DNA of 64,000 nucleotides from Algoriphagus sp. PAP.12 (GCF_026652115.1 NZ_JAPPSQ010000021.1:1-64000); one strand, 5' to 3'; shown: positions 36,720-45,337, counted from the first letter of the stretch. A program made the numbers and translations. Notes: generated by a model not told the origin, from the letters alone.

Positions 36720-36734
36720 ACTTTTAAACAAAGT
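36720..36734. promoter_or_regulatory. CTTTT-AACAAAG box upstream of the AraC gene
   Basis: ACTTTTAAACAAAGT, identical to 35571-35585. The AraC start codon is 60 bases downstream; a weak -7-like TATTTATT at 36755 stands 20 bases after the box, mirroring the SDR promoter. Suggests autoregulation. Confidence 0.5.
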
Positions 36735-36794
36735 GCTATTCGGGATAATCATTATATTTATTTGTCTGATTTTATTTTTTTACATTCAAGTGGG

Positions 36795-37619
36795 ATGCAA
36801 TACCAAGCAAAATACATCACTGATGAAATCAAACTTTCCTGTTATGAGGATACCTTTTTCAAATCCGATGTGATGTTCGGTCAACATATGTTGATATGGT
36901 TTATTTCCGGAGAAACAAAGATCGTCCAGGCAGACGCTTCCTATGTTTTCAGAGAAGGGGATATTTTTCTGATTCCCAGAAATCAACTGGCTACTATTTT
37001 GAATTACCCCAAGGATGGAAAGCCCCATCAAACGGTCGTCATGCATTTATCCACAGACCGTATACGGGAGTATTATGCTCCTTTAGAAGCTAAACCCAAA
37101 AGCAAGGAAACGCCTAAAATCTATCATTTCAGCAACCACCCCTTGCTTTCCAGTTGCCTCTCTTCTTTGATTCCCTATTTTGAAATGGATGACCTCCCTC
37201 CGACCCTTGCTTCCCTCAAAATCACAGAGGCCATCAATATTCTCAGAACTGTGGATCCAGGCATTGATCAGGTATTGGCAAACTTTGAGGAACCCGGGAA
37301 AATTGAACTGGCTGAATACATGGAAAAAAACTTTATGTTTAACCTCCCTCTTGAAAAATTCAGCTACCTGACCGGAAGAAGCCTCTCCACTTTTAAAAGG
37401 GATTTTGTCAAGGTATTCGACACTACTCCGCAACGCTGGCTTACCCAAAAACGGCTGGAGTTGGCCCATTATCAGATTACTGAAAAGCTAAAACGCCCCT
37501 TGGATGTCTGCTATGAAACAGGGTTTGAAAACCTGTCCCACTTCTCCCATGCCTTCAAAAAACATTTTGGCTACGCTCCTTCCGAATTGCTGAACAAGCA
37601 ACAAGACAATACCTTGTAA
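36795..37619 (+). CDS. AraC-family transcriptional regulator
   Basis: About 274 residues from the ATG at 36795 (MQYQAKYITDEIKLSC); an upstream TTG at 36762 is less likely. The N-terminal cupin-like domain reads EGDIFLIPRNQLATILNYPKDGKPHQTVVMHL. The C-terminal 100 residues are the double helix-turn-helix: LPLEKFSYLTGRSLSTFKRDFVKVFDTTPQRWLTQKRLELAHY and LDVCYETGFENLSHFSHAFKKHFGYAPSE, a standard AraC signature. The ligand is unknown. The gene lies just after the SDR gene and both carry the same palindromic box, so it probably controls that gene and itself. Confidence 0.9.
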   Translation: MQYQAKYITDEIKLSCYEDTFFKSDVMFGQHMLIWFISGETKIVQADASYVFREGDIFLIPRNQLATILNYPKDGKPHQTVVMHLSTDRIREYYAPLEAKPKSKETPKIYHFSNHPLLSSCLSSLIPYFEMDDLPPTLASLKITEAINILRTVDPGIDQVLANFEEPGKIELAEYMEKNFMFNLPLEKFSYLTGRSLSTFKRDFVKVFDTTPQRWLTQKRLELAHYQITEKLKRPLDVCYETGFENLSHFSHAFKKHFGYAPSELLNKQQDNTL

Positions 37620-37861
37620 CGGTGCTTTCAAACTTTGGGATAGATCTGGAAGTTTTGAAGTCAAGTCCCTTTATTCTCCCTTCCCTTACTCAGGCTGCAG
37701 ATTAGATTACAACTTTCATCTCAAATTTTACAAAGCTGGTTTAGATAAACCCCTCAGAGGTCTTAAAAAAACCTTAATTTAAAAAACAATTAATATCTAA
37801 GAATAGAATCATCTTATACCAATAGAATCTAAGTCTATTTTACTTATTCTTCTCATGGTAG

Positions 37862-38356
37862 GAGTCTCGGTTTGAAGACTTTTTTGAAATTTATTTTAAA
37901 ATTCCCGTTTCAGAAAGAAAGACTTATACTTTTTGCAATGATTTTCGATGCCTTGGAAAAGATGGTAAATACCGTTGGTTGCTCCAGGAAATTCACTTTT
38001 TGGATATCAACCCGAATGGAGAACCTCAACTTTCAATGAGTACCTATACGGATATTACTTTTATGAAAACCAATAACAATCTGAATCTATACATTGGAAA
38101 ATACCATCCCAATGGACAATATCAGATTGAAAATCATTTCACCTATCCTCCAAAACCTAAAGAACTAAATCTTTCCAACAAAGAATTGAAAATTCTGAAA
38201 TTGATCAGCGAAGGTTTTCTTAGTAAACATATAGCAGAAAAATTGAATATTAGCTTCCATACCGTCAACACCCACCGGAGAAACATGTTAAAGAAAACTG
38301 GCACCTATACCTCCAGCAAATTGGTGAAATTAGCTCGAGATAACGGGATGATTTAA
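37862..38356 (+). pseudogene. LuxR-type regulator with PAS-like domain, N-terminus missing
   Basis: Open frame from 37862 (just after an in-frame TAG at 37859-37861) to 38356. The first usable start is TTG at 37979. The upstream part still reads like the end of a PAS domain (FEDFFEIYFKIPVSERKTYTFCNDFRCLGKDGKYRWLLQEIHFLD). The C terminus is a complete LuxR helix-turn-helix: LSNKELKILKLISEGFLSKHIAEKLNISFHTVNTHRRNMLKKTG. Relatives are about 250 residues, so roughly the N-terminal third to half is lost, and no remnant is seen further upstream. Probably a decayed gene, although a shortened DNA-binding protein made from the TTG cannot be excluded. Confidence 0.6.
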
Positions 38357-38561
38357 TGGTGTTATTATTTTGACTCTTTTGCAAATTTGAATGCCCAATT
38401 TATCAATCCCAAATTGATGGTCCTATTTTGTATGTTACGAAGGAGATTTCGAAGACCGCCACTCTCGACCATTACACATTAATTTGATTAAAGCTGCCAT
38501 GCTGGAAAATCACTGAATCCTCTATGGAATATATAAAATGTTAACGCCTGGCATTTTTTTT

Positions 38562-39731
38562 TTAATAATTCAATCCAAAAGCCCAAAGTGGAATTACATT
38601 GAGATAACCATATTCGATGTCATCTTTTACAATAAATGATTTACCATCTTTGACAATCTGATTCTGTGGCTTATTCTTTCCACCAACTTCAAATGTGTAA
38701 TCATTAATTACAAAATCTGCTTTTTTTGATGAGATTACTTCATTTTTTACTCTCATTTGATTGAAAAAGAATGTTTCCCGTATATTTCCAATATTTGATT
38801 TTTCCCCAACCAAATTGAAAATGATATTGGTATTGTCTAAATATACCTTATCAATTTTTCCTAATCCTCGAATTCCGCTCGTTTCATTGCGTAACTGCCC
38901 AATTAGTCCTGCCTTTTCCATGTATGAAAAATAATCATCTAAAGAATTCCTGCTTACATTAATCATTTCTGATATTTTTGAAAAATTGGGTTTGAAAGGT
39001 ACGCTTTCCGCAACTATTGAAAGCAGTCGTTTTAGTTTTCTACTTGTCCCTACGTTTAGGTTTGCATATTGGGGGATATCTGATTCTAACGTTTGAACGA
39101 TAATTTGTCCTAAACGTAAATTAATTTCATCTTCTAATCCAAATGGATAATATCCTCGTTGCAAATATTCATTAAAAAGCGGTAATGGATGTTGAATATT
39201 CTCAAGTTTTACTTGATTGTTTATGATCTGGTCCAAAGAGTAAATCTCTGTGTCGTGATTATGAAATAGTTTCAAATATTCTCGAAACGATAATCCTTGT
39301 AATTTGTATATAATTGCACGACGACTTAAATCAGCAGAACCTTTGTGAATATCAAGTACCGAAGAACCTGTAAATACAATTTTTAATGTTGGAAATGAGT
39401 CGTAAATGTTCTTCAGTTCTCGAGACCAGTCAGCATATTTGTGAACCTCGTCTATAAATAAATATTCTCCTGCATTTTTGTAGAAATCTTCTGCTAAATC
39501 AATCAATTTATTTTCTCCAAAATACATATCATCAGCGGAAACATATAAGGCTTTTTTGCTATCTAATTTTTCTTTTATGTGTTGAAGGATCATGGTAGTT
39601 TTTCCAACTCCACGAGCACCGATAATTCCAATCATACGGCTTTCCCATGAGACATTATCATATAAATAACGCTTAAAGTTCGTTGTCGTATTTTGCAAAA
39701 GTGTTTCAAATTTCTGGTATAATGTTCTCAT
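38562..39731 (-). CDS. AAA_14/DUF4143 ATPase
   Basis: 389 residues. Walker A GARGVGKTT at about 36-44, Walker B FIDEVHKY near 95, sensor SSVLDIHKGSADLSRR near 125. The C-terminal DUF4143 region (SETFFFNQMRVK, EVGGKNKPQNQI) has the restriction-endonuclease-like strand-Glu-Val pattern seen in this family. These are cytosolic P-loop proteins, very common in Bacteroidota, often single genes of mobile character, with unknown function. The upstream region has a good promoter (39753-39785) and a structured-element motif also found by the PtuAB pair. Low G+C compared with neighbours suggests transfer. Confidence 0.9.
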   Translation of the reverse strand: MRTLYQKFETLLQNTTTNFKRYLYDNVSWESRMIGIIGARGVGKTTMILQHIKEKLDSKKALYVSADDMYFGENKLIDLAEDFYKNAGEYLFIDEVHKYADWSRELKNIYDSFPTLKIVFTGSSVLDIHKGSADLSRRAIIYKLQGLSFREYLKLFHNHDTEIYSLDQIINNQVKLENIQHPLPLFNEYLQRGYYPFGLEDEINLRLGQIIVQTLESDIPQYANLNVGTSRKLKRLLSIVAESVPFKPNFSKISEMINVSRNSLDDYFSYMEKAGLIGQLRNETSGIRGLGKIDKVYLDNTNIIFNLVGEKSNIGNIRETFFFNQMRVKNEVISSKKADFVINDYTFEVGGKNKPQNQIVKDGKSFIVKDDIEYGYLNVIPLWAFGLNY

Positions 39732-39752
39732 GAATTTATAACCTATTTTCTA

Positions 39753-39785
39753 CAAATATACAAAATGCACAACGCGTTTAGCAAA
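39753..39785 (-). promoter_or_regulatory. Bacteroidota promoter of the DUF4143 ATPase gene
   Basis: On the minus strand TATATTTG (39753-39760) matches TAnnTTTG exactly. TTTG (39782-39785) lies 21 bases upstream of it, at the -33 position. The start codon is 22 bases downstream of the -7 element. Confidence 0.65.
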
Positions 39786-39862
39786 ACAGGCCATAAAATG
39801 CTCATCAAAAAGTGCAATGTTCGTTTTTGATTGGCGTTATCGGTTGGCAGCTAGAAGAAGTT

Positions 39863-39885
39863 GGCGATTTCGAAACACAATACTT
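39863..39885. repeat. Intergenic motif shared with the PtuAB/TrlF spacer
   Basis: Matches 6017-6039 at 20 of 23 positions (core TTCGAAACAC). It is preceded by GGTTGGCAGC. The flanking region 39786-40349 contains no convincing gene; a 62-codon minus-strand frame at 39837-40025 has no recognisable features, and a stretch at about 40229-40373 reads as protein-like (see the racemase entry). Confidence 0.5.
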
Positions 39886-40349
39886 CCTACATGTACAGTA
39901 TTCGGTACAAAACACAAAGCTACATTTAACCACTGAACCGCAGCTTTCCTTCTTTTTCGTTGACCTACAAAACGGAACCTAAGAATTAGTAAGGCTGGAG
40001 AGAATAAATCCAGATTCAAAATCATCCAAACAGAAGTATTTATTCATACCTCAAACTTTTAACTTCAAAGATCTTAGAATATAGTACTTTAAACTCAAAA
40101 TCCACTAACAAAACAGGAGAAAATTCTCTGGGCCAGAAAGCATTCATGCCTTTTCCAAAAAATGGATGTCTCGAAAGAAATCAAAACAACAAAAACCAAA
40201 ATTCCGGAAACCTCATTTCTTCAGGAAATAGGATCTATCAAATTCTAAAGGTATTGGAAACTTTAATGAAAAGGGACTGTGGGTATAAACCAATCCAGCT
40301 CTCAAAGCGCATTATAACAGGTTCACCTTGCCGAATCATTTGTTCAGAA

Positions 40350-40786
40350 TCAGCCTTTAGTTCCGTGATTTTTGACCTCATCCTGAAGTTTATTTTTAAA
40401 AAAATCCATCTCCATTGTAAACTTAGTCCCTAGAAGACCTACTTTATGAAGCTTCTTCGAAACAATTTCCTGTGCCGTCGCAGTAACCCCATGGATGAGG
40501 GACACTTGGATTCTTTGTTGTATATTATCGGCGAATATATGTGCCGTATTGGCACAAAGAGCAATTCCCTCTACCTGGGCTTTCTCCAGTTCCATACAGG
40601 CTTTTAACAGATCTCAAAGGAATGCAATCAACCTTTTTCCTGAATCGAAGCGAAATTAATAGAATTAAGGATAATTTTTGCAACCTGCAGTCCCCCCAAT
40701 TCCTTATTCACACCTTCATTAATCAACCTATAATAATCTATGGTGGACACCCAACTGATGCCTCCTACCAATCCGATTTTTTTCAT
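40350..40786 (-). pseudogene. Aspartate/glutamate racemase family gene, frameshifted and truncated
   Basis: From ATG at 40786 the frame gives KKIGLVGGISWVSTIDYYRLIN and ends at a TGA near 40623. A second frame starting near 40620 continues LEKAQVEGIALCANTAHIFADNIQQRIQVSLIHGVTATAQEIVSKKLHKVGLLGTKFTM. These two parts are the N-terminal and middle sections of an Asp/Glu racemase (GxxG start; catalytic Cys in ALCANTAH). The usual 230 residues are not reached: the C-terminal third with the second catalytic Cys is missing. Just beyond, at about 40229-40373, the minus strand has an open frame ELKADSEQMIRQGEPV, then RFESWIGLYPQS, that looks coding but is unidentified. Confidence 0.8.
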
Positions 40787-40804
40787 TTACTTGTCGGTCA
40801 ATGA

Positions 40805-41347
40805 TTAAAACTCATCTTCTTTAAAAGCAAGGTTCGTCTTGCTATAAACATCCAGACTGATTGACTTTCCATTTTTCAGTTCGCTGTTCCAAAGAGTTTT
40901 CTCCAGGCGAAAATCAAGCTTGTTCATGACTTTTTTAGAATTCGCATTTTCGGTCTCTACAAAGGCTTCAATCCTATGGAGATTCAGTTGGTTAAATCCG
41001 TAGTCAACTATTTTGGGAACAGCCTCCAATATGATTCCTCTTCCCCAAAATTGGGGCAGCAACCAAAAACCGATTTCTCCCTTTTTTGCCTGGTTGTCCA
41101 GATCATTCAACCCTGCAGCACCATAAAATATCTGATTATCAAGTGAGCAAATAGCCCACCACCTTTGTTTTCCCTCCTTAAACCAAGACATCTGTTTTCG
41201 TGTAGCCTCCAAACTACTGTAGCTGACCCCATAATAGCGAATCACCTCTGGATGGGAAAGCCCTGCAAAAACATTAGCTAAGTCTTTCTCCTCGATTTCA
41301 CGCAAGCTTGTCCGCTCTGTTTTTAGAATAGGGAATGAGTCCTTCAT
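40805..41347 (-). CDS. GNAT acetyltransferase, RimJ/RimL-like
   Basis: About 180 residues from the ATG at 41347 (MKDSFPILKTERTSLREIEEKDLANVF). An ATG at 41383 would add 12. The acetyl-CoA-binding segment is GEIGFWLLPQFWGRGIILEAVPKIVDYGF (motif A, QFWGRG replacing the usual QxxGxG), followed by LNLHRIEAFVETENANSKKVMNKLDFRLE, the standard RimJ/RimL tail. It transfers acetyl groups to an amine, either a ribosomal protein N terminus or a small molecule. It is preceded by the racemase pseudogene, transcribed in the same direction. Confidence 0.9.
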   Translation of the reverse strand: MKDSFPILKTERTSLREIEEKDLANVFAGLSHPEVIRYYGVSYSSLEATRKQMSWFKEGKQRWWAICSLDNQIFYGAAGLNDLDNQAKKGEIGFWLLPQFWGRGIILEAVPKIVDYGFNQLNLHRIEAFVETENANSKKVMNKLDFRLEKTLWNSELKNGKSISLDVYSKTNLAFKEDEF

Positions 41348-41456
41348 TTGAAAAAAATCTTTTGGGTTCCCAATGAGCCCCATCTGTTTTGTTTGCTAAA
41401 TCTGATTACCCATTGCCAACGGTAAAAGGCTTAGAAAGTTGAATTTGGGACAGATT

Positions 41457-42026
41457 TTATCCATTTCTGATCGCTTTCAACACAAAATCAGCCCGGTTGA
41501 TAACATCTGTTTTGGGAACTTCTTGGGGCTTGTACCTGAATTCCAGATAGGTCTCTTTCATTTGAACAAATGTTTTTGTGGCTTCCTCCCAATCCTGTTT
41601 CCGTTGCTCATCCTTTTGGTAAATGCCCTCCCAGGGAGGCAGCAAAAACACCATGGGATTAAAAGTCCAGTTTTCTGCATAGGTCCTCATTACATCACTT
41701 ATTTCTGCACCGATCAGGTGACAATAACAGAGCGTATCCAAAAAAGAACGGTCAAAAAAAACGGGCTGATTGTTCAGATTGCTTTCATCCAATTGCCGGA
41801 AAGCGGCTATCGAACGGTCAAACATCATCTGCTTATACAAGTCTCTGTTTTTCCAAGGTAAAGCTTCTCCATCTATTTGCTGTTGTTCCCTGATCAGCTG
41901 ACGGGCCACCTCCGGAACCACAGGATAGCCCCTGCTTTCAAGTTCTTTGAGTAAGGTCGTCTTCCCTACTCCCGGGCCACCGGTAATCACGTAAAAATGG
42001 AGCTTGTTTCTAACTGTTATTTTCAT
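41457..42026 (-). CDS. AAA_28-type ATP-binding protein (P-loop kinase-like)
   Basis: 189 residues. P-loop GGPGVGKTTLL at residues 16-26. Further conserved features are PVVPEVARQLIREQQ near 34, FFDRSFLDTLCYC near 90, and an adenylate-kinase-like lid region. The family (AAA_28, NadR/Ttd14-like) is found in many bacteria as a small cytosolic nucleotide-binding protein, possibly a kinase, without a defined substrate. The gene is in the same direction as its neighbours, 62 bases from the GNAT pseudogene. Confidence 0.85.
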   Translation of the reverse strand: MKITVRNKLHFYVITGGPGVGKTTLLKELESRGYPVVPEVARQLIREQQQIDGEALPWKNRDLYKQMMFDRSIAAFRQLDESNLNNQPVFFDRSFLDTLCYCHLIGAEISDVMRTYAENWTFNPMVFLLPPWEGIYQKDEQRKQDWEEATKTFVQMKETYLEFRYKPQEVPKTDVINRADFVLKAIRNG

Positions 42027-42088
42027 CCGTTTTCCATTTCGAAATGCTGTTCTGATTGAAATCTCCTGTTTTTCCTTCTGGTTTCAAA

Positions 42089-42501
42089 TTAGTTGCCAGA
42101 CAGGATTCGCTCCATCATATTCCCATTCTTTGCTAATTTCTCAAACCCTAGCTGTTCATAGAGTCCATGGGCATCTTCGGTACTCAGTTTCCATCGTTCT
42201 ACCCCCTTCAATTCCGTAGATGCCAGAATATTTTCCGACAAATGCTTGGCAAACCCTTTCCCTCTCTGCTCCTCCACGATAAAAAATCCATGAGGTAGGC
42301 TAAGGTGATATAATCAGTGATGACCCTGGCATAACCGATTTGTTGTTTATGGAGAAACTGTCCGAAGTTCAGGGAATTGGCAATGGCTTTTTGGACCTGT
42401 ACCTTCGTTCGACCTTTGGCCCAATAGCTTTGAGAAATAAAATCGGTGATCAGGCCGATATCCATTCTCCCGTTGTCTGTGATCAAGGTCAGCGTTTTCA
42501 T
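42089..42501 (-). pseudogene. GNAT acetyltransferase disrupted by a one-base frameshift
   Basis: The frame from ATG 42501 reads MKTLTLITDNGRMDIGLITDFISQSYWAKGRTKVQVQKAIANSL through AYLMDF, then leaves the family. The other frame takes over at FIVEEQRGKGFAKHLSENILASTELKGVERWKLSTEDAHGLYEQLGFEKL, the acetyl-CoA motif and end of a typical 140-residue GNAT. The switch is at a run of six T (bases near 42283 on the minus strand); seven T would restore it. It overlaps the end of thiE by 4 bases (ATGA). Either a true mutation, a slippery site or a sequence error. Confidence 0.85.
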
Positions 42502-43148
42502 AAGGTCAAATCTGCCTGTTCAAATCGAGATCTGATTTCCTGAAAAACCGCCCTTTTATGATCGCTTTCATTGATCATCGAGGCTATGGCGATCCCATAC
42601 ACCCCTACTTTCCTTAAATCCGGAATATCGGAAATCTTCACCCCGCCTATGACCAGCAAAGGAATAGGATGAGGAAAACCCTGCCTTTGATGATCGATCA
42701 ATGCCTTGATCTGCTCCAGGGAAAGAAAATCTTTGATTTCAGGCTTGGTTCTGGTTTTCCGAAAGGTTCCCAATCCCATGTAATCGGCAATTCCCCTTTG
42801 TTGATGGTACAGTGCCTCGGACTCATTGTAGGCAGTGGCTCCTATCCACTTATTTTTGCCCAATTCCTTTCTTGCAATCTCGTGATCCAGGTCTCCGTTC
42901 CCCAGATGAATTCCATCCGCATCAATTTCCAGGGCCAGATCTAAATGATCATTGATAATCAATGAAGTATGATATCGCCTACAAATCCTTTGGGTCTGCA
43001 GGGCGATCCGGAGCATTTCCTCTTTTTCTTTTTCTTTTAAACGTAACTGCACCAAGTCTACTCCCGCCTGACAGGCTTCCAGAGCCAGTTGTTGATGGGA
43101 TTTAGTGGGCATGTCCTGGGTAATGTAATGGATTCTCGATAATTTCAT
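42498..43148 (-). CDS. thiE: Thiamine phosphate synthase (ThiE/TenI family)
   Basis: 216 residues, the usual length. TIM-barrel features: VDLVQLRLKEKEKEEML, LIINDHLDLALEIDADGIHLGNGD, WIGATAYN, YMGLGTFRKTRTKPE (pyrophosphate-binding loop), LLVIGGV and YGIAIASMI. Known reaction: joins hydroxymethylpyrimidine diphosphate and thiazole phosphate to make thiamine monophosphate. No other thi gene is next to it and no THI-box riboswitch was found upstream, so a TenI-like paralogue is possible. It is translationally coupled (ATGA) to the broken GNAT gene. Confidence 0.85.
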   Translation of the reverse strand: MKLSRIHYITQDMPTKSHQQLALEACQAGVDLVQLRLKEKEKEEMLRIALQTQRICRRYHTSLIINDHLDLALEIDADGIHLGNGDLDHEIARKELGKNKWIGATAYNESEALYHQQRGIADYMGLGTFRKTRTKPEIKDFLSLEQIKALIDHQRQGFPHPIPLLVIGGVKISDIPDLRKVGVYGIAIASMINESDHKRAVFQEIRSRFEQADLTL

Positions 43149-43556
43149 AGAATAGGGATTTTAAATTATTTTCCTTTTCTGCTCAGGATGGACTCACAAC
43201 TCTATTAGAAAACTATCAGCTGTCCACATGCAGGAAGAATTTATGCCCCTCCTATCTCTTGACAAAAGGTCTTTGGTAGAACTAATTAATTCCGGTCTAG
43301 TAGGAACGATTCATCCCCTCTGCTCCGTTATGAATGAACCATGAAGGGTATATCTGATCTGATTTTCTGAGTTCTTAAGAGGACATTAGGTTCTTCATGC
43401 AGGGACAGAAAAGGTTCAACGTTTTTTTTTGAACAAAACTGAATACAAAAAATCATATGGGATAGTACAAGATGGCCACCGCAAACCGATGTCCATCTTG
43501 TACTATTTCAACCCCCTGGTTCTTCCCAAATTTGGTTGTACGATTTAATTGATTGA
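43149..43556. other. Intergenic between divergent thiE and panE-like genes
   Basis: About 400 bases. The only clear feature is the 14-bp inverted repeat listed separately at 43462-43506. No open frame of note was seen, and no TPP riboswitch motif could be recognised on the thiE side. Confidence 0.5.
43462..43506. other. Perfect 14-bp inverted repeat between divergent thiE and panE-like genes
   Basis: Arms 43462-43475 (ATAGTACAAGATGG) and 43493-43506 pair fully, with a 17-base loop. It is 50 bases upstream of the panE-like start. Read on the minus strand it is followed after about ten bases by a T run (43446-43451), so it may be the terminator of a small minus-strand RNA, or an operator. Confidence 0.6.
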
Positions 43557-44507
43557 TTGATGAAGCTTTACATTATTGGAGCAGGTGCCATAGGAAAGGC
43601 CCTGGCTGTTTGTTTATCCCAAAATGGAAAAGAGGTAGAACTCATTCGTGGAAGCGTGGACACAGGAACCCGACATGTTCAAACCCAATGCATAAATCTT
43701 CAGTCCGGAGAAAGAATTACTGCTGAAATCCCCTTCAATTACCTGGATAACATCCCCCATTTTGAGGGAGTCATTGTATTGACGACCAAGTCTTTCGGTA
43801 ACAGGATTCTGGCTGAAAAGCTGAAAGAAAAAGCCCTTCAAACTCCCCTGGTGATTCTGCAAAACGGTCTGGGAATAGAACAGCCATTTAGGGATTGCCA
43901 GTTCCGGGAACTGTATCGCTGCGTCTTGTTTGCGACCAGCCAAACCTTATCTTCGGATTCGGTAAGCTACATACCCGTCAAACCTTCCCCCATCGGTGTT
44001 GTCACCCAACATTCCAGCTCACTTCAATCCATTGTCAGTGCTTTGGATACGCCAGGCTTCCGGTTTAAGAAAGAGGAACAAATTTCATCTGTCATCTGGA
44101 AAAAGGCAATCGCCAATTGTGTATTCAATTCCATCTGTCCCTTATTGGAAGTAGATAACGGAATTTTCCAACGAGACCCCCAAGTATTTGCGATCGCGCA
44201 ACAAATCATTCAAGAATGTGTGCTGATAGCCCATAAAAAAGGCATTCCATTGAGCCTTGAAGAAGTGGAAGATCAGGTATTGACCATCAGCAAATTATCA
44301 GACGGGCAATTGATTTCTACTCTGCAGGATATCCGAAATCACAGGGAAACAGAAATTGACACCCTGAACTTAGAGGTTGTTAGAATTGCCGAACAATTAA
44401 ACCTTGCTTCCGAGGTCCAACAGACCCAACTTGGGAAAGTTAGTTCAGATAAAATCCAGATTAAACCGTTAATATGTACCAGCTATTCCCTCCTTCTGAA
44501 CATTTAA
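43557..44507 (+). CDS. Ketopantoate reductase-like protein (ApbA/PanE)
   Basis: 316 residues. N-terminal NADP Rossmann motif IIGAGAIGKALAVCLSQNGKEVELI (GxGxxG). The catalytic Lys region appears as SSVIWKKAIANCVFNSICPLLEVDNG (Lys, Asn). The end, IAEQLNLASEVQQTQ, is a weak match to the usual EIDxLNGAVV...A pattern (EIDTLNLEVVRIAEQL), which has EID but lacks the GG. PanE makes pantoate from ketopantoate for CoA; relatives with altered C termini act on other 2-oxo acids. Last 34 bases overlap the next gene, so the pair is translationally coupled. Confidence 0.82.
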   Translation: MMKLYIIGAGAIGKALAVCLSQNGKEVELIRGSVDTGTRHVQTQCINLQSGERITAEIPFNYLDNIPHFEGVIVLTTKSFGNRILAEKLKEKALQTPLVILQNGLGIEQPFRDCQFRELYRCVLFATSQTLSSDSVSYIPVKPSPIGVVTQHSSSLQSIVSALDTPGFRFKKEEQISSVIWKKAIANCVFNSICPLLEVDNGIFQRDPQVFAIAQQIIQECVLIAHKKGIPLSLEEVEDQVLTISKLSDGQLISTLQDIRNHRETEIDTLNLEVVRIAEQLNLASEVQQTQLGKVSSDKIQIKPLICTSYSLLLNI

Positions 44508-45256
44508 AGGATGTGGTCCGGTATTTCTGGTTACTGGATTTCAGAACTAAAAACTGCCATCTAACAGAATATATCTTTGCATACCCTTATGTCAATTGGG
44601 TATTTACACTTGGCGCCCCCTACACTGTAAAAGAAATAGCCAAAAGGGATTGGACCATTCAAGACACCCGGATTCTGGGACCCAGAACCAATTTGGCTGA
44701 ATATGTTCATCCTTCCGGAAACCTGGCCCTGGGAGTCACTTTCCAGATGGGAAGTACCGTCTCCCTCTTTCGAAATACAACAGGGTCCCTGACCAATCAA
44801 CTTATTTCGCAGGAGGATCTTTTGCCTTCTCACCAATGGCTGACACCTTATTTCCATGAGGCTTCTGTGGAAAGTTTTATTGCAACACTGGAAGTTCAGC
44901 TTGCCCGACTTTCAAATACCCCTCAGGCCAAGGGCCATACGGCCTGGCTTCAATTTCTGGAGCTATTGGGTAAACCTGAGAATTTTTCCTCTTCGGCTTA
45001 TTCCCTAGCTCAGGAATTAAAAATAAGTCCACGCCAGCTCCAACGAATTTCCTCTACTTTCTCAGGCCTTCCCCCCAAACAAATCCAGTCCATTATCCGC
45101 TGTAGAATGGCCGTCCGGCAAATCCTTCAATCAGGAAACATGACTGACTTTTTTCACTATGGCTATTACGACCAGAATCATTTTATCCGAGAGGTCAAAC
45201 GATGGGCGAGGCAAACTCCTGCAAAACTGATTGAAAAACTTCAAGCTGTATCCTAA
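44474..45256 (+). CDS. AraC-type helix-turn-helix regulator
   Basis: 260 residues. The N-terminal domain begins MYQLFPPSEHLKDVVRYFWLLDF, a DUF6597-like sensor module seen in many Bacteroidota regulators (HPSGNLALGVTFQMG). The C-terminal part has the AraC helix-turn-helix signature: AQELKISPRQLQRISSTFSGLPPKQIQSIIRCRMAVRQILQ, then YGYYDQNHFIREVKRWARQTPAKL. Its start lies inside the upstream ketopantoate reductase-like gene, so the two are made together, and the enzyme is a likely target or co-regulated product. Confidence 0.85.
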   Translation: MYQLFPPSEHLKDVVRYFWLLDFRTKNCHLTEYIFAYPYVNWVFTLGAPYTVKEIAKRDWTIQDTRILGPRTNLAEYVHPSGNLALGVTFQMGSTVSLFRNTTGSLTNQLISQEDLLPSHQWLTPYFHEASVESFIATLEVQLARLSNTPQAKGHTAWLQFLELLGKPENFSSSAYSLAQELKISPRQLQRISSTFSGLPPKQIQSIIRCRMAVRQILQSGNMTDFFHYGYYDQNHFIREVKRWARQTPAKLIEKLQAVS

Positions 45257-45337
45257 CTACTACCAGCCATGGCTCCCCAGCTTTGCTATTGCCCAATAGG
45301 TTTCCGTTCTATTGGAAAAAGAATGCATCCATGTTTC

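Noticed and set aside
39837..40025. 62-codon minus-strand frame
   Set aside because: Arg-rich sequence typical of a random frame; it overlaps the structured repeat, and the start has no support.
43149..43556. TPP (THI-box) riboswitch before thiE
   Set aside because: The conserved CUGAGA and ACCUGAUCUGG-type segments are not found on the minus strand upstream of thiE.
45293..45315. Bidirectional terminator between the AraC gene and the DUF4625 gene
   Set aside because: Stem CCAATAG/CTATTGG is only 7 bp and the A/T flank is one-sided; too weak.
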